Assembly: GCF_000027005.1 (NCBI RefSeq)
Contig: NC_012964.1
Span: 1,302,001-1,366,000 of the forward strand
DNA length: 64,000 bases
Origin: Komagataella phaffii GS115
Taxonomy: Eukaryota > Ascomycota > Pichiomycetes > Pichiales > Pichiaceae
Direction: 5' to 3'
A program made the position numbers and the translations under genes. Of this stretch, positions 48,309 through 57,426 are shown in pieces (the stretch's first letter is position 1; each line of letters begins with the position of its first letter). The notes under the pieces were generated by a model. It did not search any database and was not told where the DNA came from. It saw nothing but the letters and a program-made list of their open reading frames with translations.

Positions 48309-49157
48309 TTATGTAGCAGCAGAGAGGGCCCTTCTTATGACAAACCCACCATCGTCTCCATAGTAGTCTACAACAAACAGTTTGTTCTGATCATAGTATC
48401 CTGCCAAAATTCGGAACAATATTGCTATATAATGAACATTTTTGGGCTTGCTTTTGATTTTCACAGAAGTAGTACACGGTATTAGGCCAACCATTGACAA
48501 CACCCAAGTCACTCCATTTAGCAGCAAAACTTGAGAGACGCCGACATAACCATCCAACTTATGTGAGAGCACTAGGATCAAACTGAAGATAGAAACGAAC
48601 AATGGAGTTAACAATAAAGCCAATGCTAAATAGGGTTGGCTACTGTGTAGAAACTCTCGTTGTAGTTTTTTATCGACCAACGAATATTCGTCTATTTGTG
48701 TTTTAGAACTGTCAATAATATCTTCCAAAGAGGAGTTGCAATAAGAGTAAATAGAAAATCTGGGAAAAATTTGCACATCTTTCAAAGGAAGAATATTTGA
48801 GTTGTTGAAATTGTCAAGTTTTTTCAAAGACTCCGTCCATTTCCGTTTCATAGCCCCACCACAAATTGAATTAGATAGCTGTGATCCTGATGATAAAGGC
48901 CTTTTCTTTGTATTCAGATCCACTATGTAAGTGAAGTTCCCACGGTTTGAAGGTTCTTTTATTACGATCTCAGAATATGAACCTTGAGACACAGTTTCAA
49001 CTTGCAAGAAAGAATCATCTTCTAGATAAATGTCCTTGATACTGGAGGTATTATTGCTTGATCTACTACTGGAAATCACAGTGTAGTCATCATCGTCTTT
49101 CTGATTAATACTCATGTTCATAAGAAGAGTAACACAAATCGCGTTTAGTGACTTCAT
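48309..49157 (-). CDS. Orphan two-span membrane protein, start overlaps the AFG2 stop
   Basis: 282-residue product of unknown function. The ATG at 49157 shares one base with the AFG2 stop (TAATG); Met13 and Met15 are alternative starts. It could carry a short hydrophobic N-terminus ([16 protein letters not shown]). Residues 20-170 are polar, acidic and Ser/Asn-rich with no domain I recognise. Two membrane spans follow, about 176-197 (LALALLLTPLFVSIFSLILVL) and 205-227 (VGVSQVLLLNGVTWVLSMVGL), then a basic stretch KIKSKPKN and a conserved-looking tail. There is no intergenic space from AFG2, so its promoter probably lies inside AFG2 or it is expressed from the same transcript. Coding potential is good; function unknown. 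Confidence 0.55.
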   Translation of the reverse strand: MKSLNAICVTLLMNMSINQKDDDDYTVISSSRSSNNTSSIKDIYLEDDSFLQVETVSQGSYSEIVIKEPSNRGNFTYIVDLNTKKRPLSSGSQLSNSICGGAMKRKWTESLKKLDNFNNSNILPLKDVQIFPRFSIYSYCNSSLEDIIDSSKTQIDEYSLVDKKLQREFLHSSQPYLALALLLTPLFVSIFSLILVLSHKLDGYVGVSQVLLLNGVTWVLSMVGLIPCTTSVKIKSKPKNVHYIAILFRILAGYYDQNKLFVVDYYGDDGGFVIRRALSAAT

Positions 49158-51448
49158 TATCTGGAGTACCTCTTTGCAAAGTCTTCGTAGAAGGCGATCA
49201 TTTCTGGGGTTATATTTAGACTCAGATCGTCAAGTGACTTTTGAAAGTGTCTCAATTCCACTTTTTCGGCATTAGTGTCTTCCATGACAGCGGCTAAACC
49301 AGATTCCTGACATAAGAGAACAACTTCAGCACCTGAACATCCCTCAGTCAGCTCAGATAAAAGAGTTAATAGCTTGCCCCGCTCGTCTTCATTACCCCCC
49401 AGCCCAAAATTTTTTGTGGAATTGTCCAAAATTTGATATCTGGCTGCAGCATCAGGGGGAGGCACGTATATATGTCTATCTAACCTCCCAGGACGAAGCA
49501 ATGCTGGGTCGATAGCATCTGGTCTATTAGTAGCCCCAAGAATCACCACTCCTTTCAGTTCTTCGACTCCATCAATCTCATTCAAAAGGGAAGTCAAAAC
49601 GTTGTTGGAAGCTGTCGTATTATTGTTGTCATCTCTCGTATTGGAAAGGGCATCGATCTCATCAAAAAATATTATTGAGGGTGCAGCAGCCCTTGCTTTG
49701 CGGAACACTTCCCTGATTGCTCTTTCAGACTCTCCGACATATTTGTTGAATATCTCTGGTCCCTTCACTGCAAGGAAATTGAGACCGGACTCAGAAGCCA
49801 GCGCTTTCGCAGTTAAAGTTTTTGAACACCCTGGAGGTCCGTACAGAAGTAAACCTTTTGGAGCAGAAACTCCCAGTCGTTGAAAGCTTTCAGCAGCTAT
49901 CAGAGGTAGTTCAACCATTTCTTTCAGTTTCTGTTTCACGACCTCTTGACCACCAATATCTGTCCAGGAAATTTTTGGGGTCTCTAGAAAGATCTCTCTC
50001 ATTGCACTGGGCCTGATGTCAAGCATAGCATTCTCCACATCTGAGAGCCCTATTTTCAAAGAATCCAAATTATGAAAATCCAGTCCCCTTTTGATTGCTT
50101 TCATTACTGTTTCTCTACAAAGAGCCACCAAATCTGCACCCACATATCCGTGAGTCTTTGATGCTATTTCTTTGATGTCCTGCTCAGAAATCTCGTGCCT
50201 GCGCATTTTCTTAAATTGTAAATTCAAAATATCATATCTAGCGGCAACGTCAGGTATGCCCACTTCAACCTCTTGATCAAAGCGTCCAGGTCTCCTTAAA
50301 GCTTGATCAATTGCGTTAGGTCTGTTGGTGGCTCCAACTAAGACCACTCTTCCAGCGTTCCCCATCCCATCCATGAGAGTCAGCAACGAAGCAACAATTC
50401 TACTTTCAGTCTCTCCTGCATCATCACTGTTTCGGCTGGGAGCAAGAGCATCTATTTCATCGATGAAAATTATGGAAGGTTGGTACAATTCTGCCTCCCT
50501 AAACATGTCCCGAATAGTGCTCTCAGTCTCGCCCAAATACTTTGAAATAACTGATGGTCCATTTATAGTCAATACATGAGCATTTTCTTCATTGGCAACG
50601 GCTCGTAAGAGCATTGTTTTCCCGGTACCCGGAGGACCATGTAGTAGGATACCCCTAGGAGGAGTTATACCGAAGTTGGTAAACAAATCTGGTTGGTGCA
50701 AAGGCAGAGATACAGATGTTTTTAGTAGTTCGATTTGTTTTTGGAGACCACCAATTTGAGAATAGTCAACTAATGCAGAAGGGTTGTATCTGGAGAAAAT
50801 ATCATCTGAAATACTTATCTTGGTTGATTTACTGTGAAAAAGAGATGCTGCGATGGAACTGGGAGTACTTTGGCCGTCTAAATTCAAAGCACTAATATTC
50901 GGAAGAAGATCGGTGTTTATTTCGGTTATAAAAACATTGATCTCCTTGCCATCGGTATCAGTTACACCAGAAGGGAAGGAAAAGCCTGGCTGAAGAAGAC
51001 TGAACTGATCCAAGATTCCAGGTAAGCTTGACTGGAGCGCTTCCTTTAGTGAGTCAGTTAAATTATGGGCTCCAACAGTGACAGTTTCAGCATACTTGGG
51101 TTGTTTGCTAATCTTTAGTAGCGATACTCTTTCACCCAACATCACGCTACAGAGTTTTCTAAGCGGTGTAGTCATTTGAATTATATCGCTTCTGTCCTCA
51201 AGCAAATCCTCAACATCTTGCTCCTCTACAATACCGACAACACCCGTAGTGGACCCTGGTCTGGTTATTTTTACAAATGAACCCACAGCCAGAGGTAAGT
51301 TCTCTATGACCTCTGGATGTAAGAGAATGGTAGCTAAGTCTTTGATGGAATAGTCATCTGCCGGCCTTACCATGAACTCTTTTGGCGGTTTATACTTGAC
51401 TTCCTTTTTGGAAGTTGGCTCTTTCTTTTTAGCAGACTTAGACGACAT
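49157..51448 (-). CDS. AFG2: AAA ATPase Afg2/Drg1
   Basis: Hexameric AAA ATPase that releases Rlp24 and other factors from cytoplasmic pre-60S ribosomes. The 763-residue product has an N-domain with [14 protein letters not shown], then two AAA modules: D1 Walker [10 protein letters not shown] (about 273) with [14 protein letters not shown], and D2 Walker [10 protein letters not shown] (about 540) with [14 protein letters not shown]. The D2 GCSKT variant is known in Afg2, so it is not a defect here. [21 protein letters not shown] is the second sensor region. Yeast Afg2 has 780 residues. Its stop overlaps the start of the next gene by one base. Confidence 0.95.
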   Translation of the reverse strand: MSSKSAKKKEPTSKKEVKYKPPKEFMVRPADDYSIKDLATILLHPEVIENLPLAVGSFVKITRPGSTTGVVGIVEEQDVEDLLEDRSDIIQMTTPLRKLCSVMLGERVSLLKISKQPKYAETVTVGAHNLTDSLKEALQSSLPGILDQFSLLQPGFSFPSGVTDTDGKEINVFITEINTDLLPNISALNLDGQSTPSSIAASLFHSKSTKISISDDIFSRYNPSALVDYSQIGGLQKQIELLKTSVSLPLHQPDLFTNFGITPPRGILLHGPPGTGKTMLLRAVANEENAHVLTINGPSVISKYLGETESTIRDMFREAELYQPSIIFIDEIDALAPSRNSDDAGETESRIVASLLTLMDGMGNAGRVVLVGATNRPNAIDQALRRPGRFDQEVEVGIPDVAARYDILNLQFKKMRRHEISEQDIKEIASKTHGYVGADLVALCRETVMKAIKRGLDFHNLDSLKIGLSDVENAMLDIRPSAMREIFLETPKISWTDIGGQEVVKQKLKEMVELPLIAAESFQRLGVSAPKGLLLYGPPGCSKTLTAKALASESGLNFLAVKGPEIFNKYVGESERAIREVFRKARAAAPSIIFFDEIDALSNTRDDNNNTTASNNVLTSLLNEIDGVEELKGVVILGATNRPDAIDPALLRPGRLDRHIYVPPPDAAARYQILDNSTKNFGLGGNEDERGKLLTLLSELTEGCSGAEVVLLCQESGLAAVMEDTNAEKVELRHFQKSLDDLSLNITPEMIAFYEDFAKRYSR

Positions 51449-51624
51449 TGTGTAATATTTGCACTGGTTGTCCAGTTTGTAGTAAATGAATTTTTTTGGG
51501 TTGATGTGAAAGAGATGACTTAGCGATTACGGATATTTTTTAATTTACTATCTATTTATTTCCTTTAAACCCAGTCGAAAAAAGCTGAAGCTGAGTATCT
51601 ATTGGATAAGCGCTAAGACAGGAG

Positions 51625-52404
51625 ATGTTCCCATTAGCTAACAGATGGAGATCGCTGAGGGGATATAAGCATCTTGCACTGGATAATGCTTCATTTGCTT
51701 TCAAAATAAAAATGCGAAAGATTAGACTTCCAGATAGACTTAGTAACTATCCACAAATAGACATACTGTCGGATCAACACCCCCGGGAAATAATACGAGG
51801 GCATCAAGAAGAAACAAATGTTATCGAAAAGTATAAGTTGAATCTGGAATTCAGGAAATTTTTGGAACCCAGTTTGGAGAGTGTCCGGGGGTTCTTAGGG
51901 GAAAAGTATTGTTTAAACGATAGTCAGTTGATTGCAATTATTTTTCCTCTTTCTAACTTTGATATTCAGCTAAGATTGAAGGATACACAGCAGCATAATT
52001 TGGTAATGGCTTCAGCCAGCATACAAGAATTCGGTAGAAAGTTGATGAAAAAGCTTACGATGACCACCATTTTGAAGAACCACTCATTAACCTCATGTAG
52101 TGATGCCATGGGAAGTCTCGATTTCGGTGTTTTACAAGAAAGTATTACTAAGTCATTGACTCATACAGGGCCTCTCATTAAAGAATTCATGGAACTTCAT
52201 GGGATTGAAGCAAGAACACAGAGATATCGAACAGGAAAGAGATCGCATGTGCGTAGTAGTGTTGCGGCACTGAACACAATGATAGGGATGATACATTATC
52301 AATACGGAGAAATGCAAAGCACAGAGTTTGTGGAAAATAGAATACTGAATGGTGAAAGAGGAATTTTGAACTTGTTAGCAGAAAGGATGATATCCAACAA
52401 GTGA
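51625..52404 (+). CDS. MRPL15: Mitochondrial ribosomal protein mL57, RNase III-like
   Basis: Probable large-subunit mitochondrial protein with a degenerate RNase III fold. The 259-residue product has a basic N-terminal signal-like segment (MFPLANRWRSLRGYK) and KIKMRKIRLPDRLS. The C-terminal part, RSSVAALNTMIGMIHYQYGE then FVENRILNGERGILNLLAE, resembles the RNase III helices. The catalytic Glu/Asp set of active RNase III is not visible. Length fits yeast Mrpl15 (253) better than mL44/Mrpl3 (390). The family call is moderate. Confidence 0.6.
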   Translation: MFPLANRWRSLRGYKHLALDNASFAFKIKMRKIRLPDRLSNYPQIDILSDQHPREIIRGHQEETNVIEKYKLNLEFRKFLEPSLESVRGFLGEKYCLNDSQLIAIIFPLSNFDIQLRLKDTQQHNLVMASASIQEFGRKLMKKLTMTTILKNHSLTSCSDAMGSLDFGVLQESITKSLTHTGPLIKEFMELHGIEARTQRYRTGKRSHVRSSVAALNTMIGMIHYQYGEMQSTEFVENRILNGERGILNLLAERMISNK

Positions 52405-52553
52405 CCACGGGCAAAATTCTCCGCCCCGTGTAGGGACAGAAAGACGCCTTCTGGTGGGAGGGACATATAAAGTTACCCTGGGAATTCGAGAGAAAAACAT
52501 TCTCCCTTCTTAGCCAAAAGTGTTGACTGTTCTTACAAAAGTCCTCTGCTAAA

Positions 52554-52853
52554 ATGGCTCCGAGGTTGAATCAGATGTTTAGTCTTGCTTTAGTTGCAGG
52601 TGTTGGTGTGTATACTGGGGTTAAGTTTTTCGAACCAATGGTGATCGAACAACTAGAAAAGGATGGAAATTTAAGGAAGGATATTGCTGTCCCTAAGTAT
52701 GATAGTGAAGGGGAACTTGTTGGCCCTGACGGACTAACTGATTCTCAAAGATGGGAAGTGGTTAGAAAAGAGAACAATCTACCCTCTCTAGCTGATATAA
52801 CTAAAAGGGAAGAAAAGAACAGTACTAATCCTGATGATAAGAAAGCAGCTTGA
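52554..52853 (+). CDS. Small mitochondrial-type membrane protein, Ecm19-like
   Basis: 99-residue product with one hydrophobic N-terminal span (about 8-24, FSLALVAGVGVYTGVKFF) followed by EPMVIEQLEKDGNLRKDIAV and a polar tail. The combination of a VY-x-G-V-x-FFEP block and an L-x-x-DGNLR motif resembles yeast Ecm19, a mitochondrial protein of unknown role, as best I remember. It carries no enzymatic motif. Tandem with mL57 (149 bp apart) and SYO1. Confidence 0.5.
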   Translation: MAPRLNQMFSLALVAGVGVYTGVKFFEPMVIEQLEKDGNLRKDIAVPKYDSEGELVGPDGLTDSQRWEVVRKENNLPSLADITKREEKNSTNPDDKKAA

Positions 52854-53036
52854 ATGGACTTCTAACGGGTGAGATATCCCTTTGAACATTATTACTTGTA
52901 TATACAGACTCAAAACGATTAATGAAACGGTAAAAACTCAACTGAGTCACTAGTATTTATAGGCCATTATTCTCTTTGTACCGCTAGATCTAACTCGGCT
53001 CTATCCATCATGTTCTGTTCTCGTTTCAGCCAAAGC

Positions 53037-53061
53037 AAAAAAAAAAAAAAAAAAAAAAAAA
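53037..53061. repeat. A25 homopolymer upstream of SYO1
   Basis: Twenty-five consecutive A, ending 41 bp before the SYO1 ATG, within its promoter or leader. Tracts this long are prone to slippage and assembly miscounts; true length may differ. Confidence 0.75.
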
Positions 53062-53102
53062 TTAATTACAAAACCTGCATTTGAATTCACGTATTGTATC
53101 TA

Positions 53103-55040
53103 ATGGCAAAGATTAAACAAAGATCTAGGATTGCTAAACTTAGAAACAAAGCTGCCTACCAAAAGAAGAAGGGGGATGAAGCAGAAGGAGCAAGCTCGGT
53201 GGACCAGGTTTTCCCATTGATAGAGAGATTACAATCAAGCACTGACCTACATGAAAGAGTGATAACAGTCAGTACAATCTCTATACTTTGTAATGATACA
53301 GCTTTACGCAAGTCTTTTCTAAAAGAAAAACTGGTTAAGCTTCTGCTAGAGGAATCGTTGAAAGGAGCTGACAATCAACTTTTTTCGCAGGTGTTTATCC
53401 TTCTGAAAATTTTGATCGAAGAGGAAGGATATGATATTGGCGCCTATGTCTGGAGATTAAATATTTGGAACATCATATTAAAAGCTTTTGAAGCTGCTTA
53501 TACAGAAATTAAATCCAATGATCAATCTCAAATTAATCAGTCCACCGAAGCTGCACAACTAATGGAAATCGCCTTGGATTTGGTGTTAAGTCTATTGGAC
53601 GCTGATAATGCAGACAACTCATTCTCTGGAAAGGTATACTCCCAAATAGTTGAAGATAATCTCACTCAGCATGTGACCAACTTGTTAAACATGGATCATG
53701 CTCCTGCAAATGTTTATCGGGCTGGTCTTGGTTATCTCTTCAATCTGTGTAATTACAGTGCTGAGTTTGTTAAGGGCTTGAAGAAAGATGAAGAGGTTCA
53801 GTTTGCCATTCTGGAGCACAAGGCCACTGATGAATTGAGCAAGCTGTACTTGGAAGGATTGAAGTTTCATTTCTTTGAAATTGAAAGAAAACAGAATATC
53901 GACCAATTTTTGGCAAATGCTTACAAATATATTTTGGAGATAATCACACCAATTGATGTTCAGGGACAATTGACAGCATTAGGATCGTCAGGGTCGAGCA
54001 TACATTCATCCGAAGCACGTATTCAGTTGCTGTCTATCGACGTCGGCCTCGATTTGTTGGCCACATTGGTGGAGTACAATGGGACGCAGGCAGAATTGGA
54101 TGAATATGAACGTATCGAAGTGAACCCAGAATTGCTTGAGTTTTATGAAGATAGTCTTGGAAAGACTGTTTTGGAGCTATGGAAATTCAGCAATTTTCAA
54201 CATAGAGTTTCTAGGGTATTGAACAACCTCTTTTGGCTCATGCTTACAAACAAGACGCCATTGAATGAGGTCTGGTATCAGTCGCAGGCCAACTTCTTGA
54301 GGGAAGAATTAGTTCCCAAACTGTTCCATATTGTTGAGTACGGAAACTTTGATGACTTCGAACTCTTTGTGGAGGACAAACTGGATTATTTGAACCTGGC
54401 ATGGGTTTTACTAAAGTCACAAAAATCAGTGGGCTACTTTTCTTTGGATGATTTGATTGGCCTTTTTTCCCTTCCAAAATTGGCATCATTATACGAATTT
54501 TCCATGAAACTACTAATAAACAATTATAAACAAGATTCTGAATTCTTGCTTAGCCCCTATACTATCCAACAGTTTTTTACGTCTCTAGTAGGTATCAACA
54601 CAGAACTAGCATTAAACATCAGCTCTTCTAACTCATACATCGATGTCATTGATATTATAAGCCAATTCCATATCCAGTTGTTGGGTACGTCTCTCATGAT
54701 ATTGAACCCTAAGGTGCGATTTGAATCCAAAGTCATTACTGAGCAATCTAATTATTCGGCAAAGAAAGTGAAAGACAATTTCGGAACTTCATTAGAAACT
54801 ATTTGTATCGAAACCATAAACTCTTTCTTTGACATCTTTAGTGATGCCAGCTTCAGTTACGACCAACCAATATTTGTTCTCAAAAATGTAGGTCTCCAAC
54901 TGCAAGACTTCCTCAAGTCTTATCGCACAGTTTACAAGAGCATCGATAAGAACAAGTTTAACGGCCTCAAAATCAAAAGTGAAGAAACCTTAACAAATTT
55001 GGAGAGATTCATCCAATACAAAAAATCTGAGAGTGGATAA
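53103..55040 (+). CDS. SYO1: Syo1 symportin for ribosomal proteins L5 and L11
   Basis: Chaperone that carries Rpl5 and Rpl11 together into the nucleus for 5S RNP assembly. The 645-residue product begins MAKIKQRSRIAKLRNKAA, a basic start like that of yeast Syo1 and a possible nuclear signal. The rest is ARM/HEAT helical repeat; LKEKLVKLLLEESLKGADNQ and then LLKILIEEEGYDIGAYVWRLN correspond to the Syo1 N-terminal repeats. The frame extends three codons upstream only to TTG, so ATG 53103 is used. Yeast Syo1 has 620 residues. It sits downstream of an A25 tract and a TGAGTCA (52943-52949). Confidence 0.85.
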   Translation: MAKIKQRSRIAKLRNKAAYQKKKGDEAEGASSVDQVFPLIERLQSSTDLHERVITVSTISILCNDTALRKSFLKEKLVKLLLEESLKGADNQLFSQVFILLKILIEEEGYDIGAYVWRLNIWNIILKAFEAAYTEIKSNDQSQINQSTEAAQLMEIALDLVLSLLDADNADNSFSGKVYSQIVEDNLTQHVTNLLNMDHAPANVYRAGLGYLFNLCNYSAEFVKGLKKDEEVQFAILEHKATDELSKLYLEGLKFHFFEIERKQNIDQFLANAYKYILEIITPIDVQGQLTALGSSGSSIHSSEARIQLLSIDVGLDLLATLVEYNGTQAELDEYERIEVNPELLEFYEDSLGKTVLELWKFSNFQHRVSRVLNNLFWLMLTNKTPLNEVWYQSQANFLREELVPKLFHIVEYGNFDDFELFVEDKLDYLNLAWVLLKSQKSVGYFSLDDLIGLFSLPKLASLYEFSMKLLINNYKQDSEFLLSPYTIQQFFTSLVGINTELALNISSSNSYIDVIDIISQFHIQLLGTSLMILNPKVRFESKVITEQSNYSAKKVKDNFGTSLETICIETINSFFDIFSDASFSYDQPIFVLKNVGLQLQDFLKSYRTVYKSIDKNKFNGLKIKSEETLTNLERFIQYKKSESG

Positions 55041-55096
55041 TAAAAGTGGATAGTTTTTAGTAATATTAGTACATGTATTATTATTGGGGAATGTAT

Positions 55097-55623
55097 TCAT
55101 TTGGAGTACTTCAAGGCCTGCTCCTTCACCTTCTTTTCGTATGTTGGTCTATCTTTTCCAAACGCTCTCCATGCAGGTTCTTGTGCAGGGGAGTCTGGGT
55201 TTGGGTTGTTAAGGAGTTCTTGTATTCCCAGGACAATCTGCTTTAGGGTTATGGCAGGTCTCCAGTCTTCTTCTTCATTCAATATAGATAGACAAATTGT
55301 GCCTGATGGATAAACGTTAGGGTGGTAGAAGCCAGCAGGAAACTTGATTTTGGGTGGCTTTGATGGATAGTCCTCTGGAAATGTTATTGTGATTGGGTAT
55401 ACTGCATTTTCCCAGATGGTACTGGCCTTTCCAGGAATACCTGCTGTCCAATACATCAAATTCAGTGATCCATCAGGCGATTTTGAAGGTTTTGCAAAAA
55501 ACCCGAAAGGGTGATCTTTTCTCCATTGTTTTCTGAAAGTTAGCTACAAATGTTTCACGAACCCAAATTGTGAAAATTTACTTACCTTTCTTCTTGAAGT
55601 CGACTTTTGCACAAGCTACTCAT
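55097..55623 (-). CDS. UBC9: SUMO-conjugating enzyme Ubc9, one intron
   Basis: E2 that transfers SUMO; nuclear and cytosolic. Exon 1 is 55623-55586, the intron 55585-55533 (53 bases, GTAAGT...CTAACTTTCAG) and exon 2 55532-55097. Joined, they encode 157 residues, exactly the yeast length. The first exon gives [13 protein letters not shown] and the join makes [12 protein letters not shown]. The catalytic Cys93 lies in [11 protein letters not shown], with the HPN motif (83-85) in [10 protein letters not shown]. The intron was inferred because the upstream ORF otherwise begins mid-protein. Confidence 0.94.
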
Positions 55624-55745
55624 GGTTTGAAAGTGGCAGAGTTGTTGTTGAGGCGCGAGTTGAATAATTGTTTTTCGCAAATCTCGTCGACCGAAGGTGG
55701 AAGTTACTCAGTCTCCGCCTAGCTTTTTCTCAATTTGGGAGACGG

Positions 55746-55762
55746 TTTTTTTTTTTTTTTTT
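55746..55762. repeat. T17 tract in the UBC9-PEX19 divergent promoter
   Basis: Seventeen consecutive T between divergent UBC9 and PEX19 starts. A likely nucleosome-depleting poly(dA:dT) tract. Confidence 0.65.
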
Positions 55763-55912
55763 CAGTGTCAGGCTCTTATTCTCTTACTCCAGCTTTCGCG
55801 CATATCGTCTTGTGCTTTTGGTGATAACTCTCTTTCTTAAACACACTTTCACTAAGTTGGGCAAATTTGACCCAGAATTATAAAAGGCTGCACAACGAAC
55901 TGTCTCCGAAAT

Positions 55913-56815
55913 ATGAGTAGCGAGGACGAACTAGATGATCTGCTGGATGAGTTTCAAGATGAGATGCTCAGCAGGGAGCCCGGGTCCGCAATGGCAGAGA
56001 ACACCCAGGAGGCGGCTTCAAGCTCCGACTTGAAAGATCTTAGTGAACAAGAGATAGAGCAGAAAATACAAGAGAACTTTGAGAATATGCTAAGCGAAAT
56101 GGCTAGTGTAGATCCTAAAACCTCCTCTGAACTGCAGAATTTCATAAAAGATCTTGAAGGATCTGCCACTCCATCATCAACGAAAGACAAGAAGGATTTC
56201 AAATCGGTAATATCAGAAACTGTCAATAAGATCAGAGATGGAGGAGATAAAATTGATGAACAGATTAAAAGTGAACAGCCAGACGAACTTTTATCGCAGC
56301 TTTTAAAGAATTTGGATATCGGAGATCTGGGAGACTTGCTTAACGATGAAGGTGGAGATGGAAATGACAACATAGGCAAGATGCTAGTGGAAATGTTAGA
56401 CCAGCTTTCTTCAAAAAAGATATTATACGAGCCAATAAAGGAGCTGTACGATAAGTATCCTGCTTGGCTGGAAGCTCATAAAACTGATGAAAAAATCTCC
56501 AAGGAAGAGTTTTCTAATTATCAGAATCAATATAGTATTGTGACGCTCATCGTGGAGAGGTTTGACAAACAAAACTATGATGACAACAATACTGAAGACA
56601 AGGAATTCATCTCTACGAAGTTAGAAGAGTTGCAAGAGCTGGGCATGCCGCCCACAGAGCTTGCGAATCAGGATCTAATGAAGATACCAGGGTTTGGCGA
56701 TGGCGATGGCGGGGTGGGAGGTCTAGATCAATTAGATGGATTACAAGGCCTGCAGGACCAGGACCTCCCGGAGGATTTGAGCAAGGAATTGGATGAGACT
56801 TGTAAACAGCAGTGA
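55913..56815 (+). CDS. PEX19: Peroxisomal membrane-protein receptor Pex19
   Basis: Farnesylated chaperone and import receptor for peroxisomal membrane proteins. The 300-residue product is strongly acidic and ends with the CaaX box CKQQ (297-300), the prenylation signal. The N-terminal part has EDELDDLLDEFQDEM, the Pex3-binding acidic helix region of the family, and the helical cargo-binding core follows (EPIKELYDKYPAWLEAH, then ISKEEFSNYQNQYSIV). GGDGNDNIGK-type Gly/Asp-rich spacers are typical. Start is the first ATG. Confidence 0.93.
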   Translation: MSSEDELDDLLDEFQDEMLSREPGSAMAENTQEAASSSDLKDLSEQEIEQKIQENFENMLSEMASVDPKTSSELQNFIKDLEGSATPSSTKDKKDFKSVISETVNKIRDGGDKIDEQIKSEQPDELLSQLLKNLDIGDLGDLLNDEGGDGNDNIGKMLVEMLDQLSSKKILYEPIKELYDKYPAWLEAHKTDEKISKEEFSNYQNQYSIVTLIVERFDKQNYDDNNTEDKEFISTKLEELQELGMPPTELANQDLMKIPGFGDGDGGVGGLDQLDGLQGLQDQDLPEDLSKELDETCKQQ

Positions 56816-57426
56816 CCAGTAATCATCCTGCTTGTGCACTGTTGATAGGAAACAGATCGTAAAGCCATGTAATCTTCTTCCAACGGTTAGCCTATATCAA
56901 GAAATCACGTGCAAACTTTCTCATCAACCATGTTCAGCCGTTGAAATATGATATACTTGAAAGGTCATGATTTCGCGCGGGGAGTACTGTAAGCGAATCA
57001 CATTCAGGTAGATCCTGATTATTCTGACGTTAACAGTCTGGCATCTGATGACTTTTTTTTCGTTCTCCACCTTGGGGTTTGATTTAAGTTTGGCCAAGGT
57101 GTATATCCGCCGGTCGTACCATAATTGCCGCCAAAGCAGCTCCTACTAATCTAACAAACCCTCGTAGGTGTCCCGAAACACACTTATCTGTGACTGAAGC
57201 ACACAATCGACGTAGTCTTATATTCTTATTACACAAACACTATTTAAGCTACTTTTCTTTGAGCCTATCCCGCCTGTCTGTTTCTCTGTTTTTTGTTTTT
57301 TACTCGGATTTTTTTCAGAAGTCTAAATTTTCGCGCCTGCACCAGAAAAACCCTCAGTGTTTCTTCGACTCCGTCATTTTCTTCACCAAAAAACTCCAGT
57401 TCTTACCTGAATATCATCGTTCAACC
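56816..57426. promoter_or_regulatory. HEM1 promoter and leader
   Basis: 611 bp upstream of HEM1. It contains CACGTG at 56906-56911, a Cbf1/bHLH core, and a pyrimidine-rich leader from about 57235. The HEM1 frame is open upstream to 57190 only from GTG, so it is leader, not protein. No RNA gene seen. Confidence 0.45.

Noticed and set aside
49830..49870. Apparently defective second Walker A (GPPGCSKT) in AFG2
   Set aside because: The same GCSKT variant is present in yeast Afg2 as known, so it is normal for the family.
57190..57426. 79-residue extension upstream of HEM1
   Set aside because: Initiates only at GTG, is pyrimidine-rich leader sequence and the ATG at 57427 gives a normal mitochondrial presequence.
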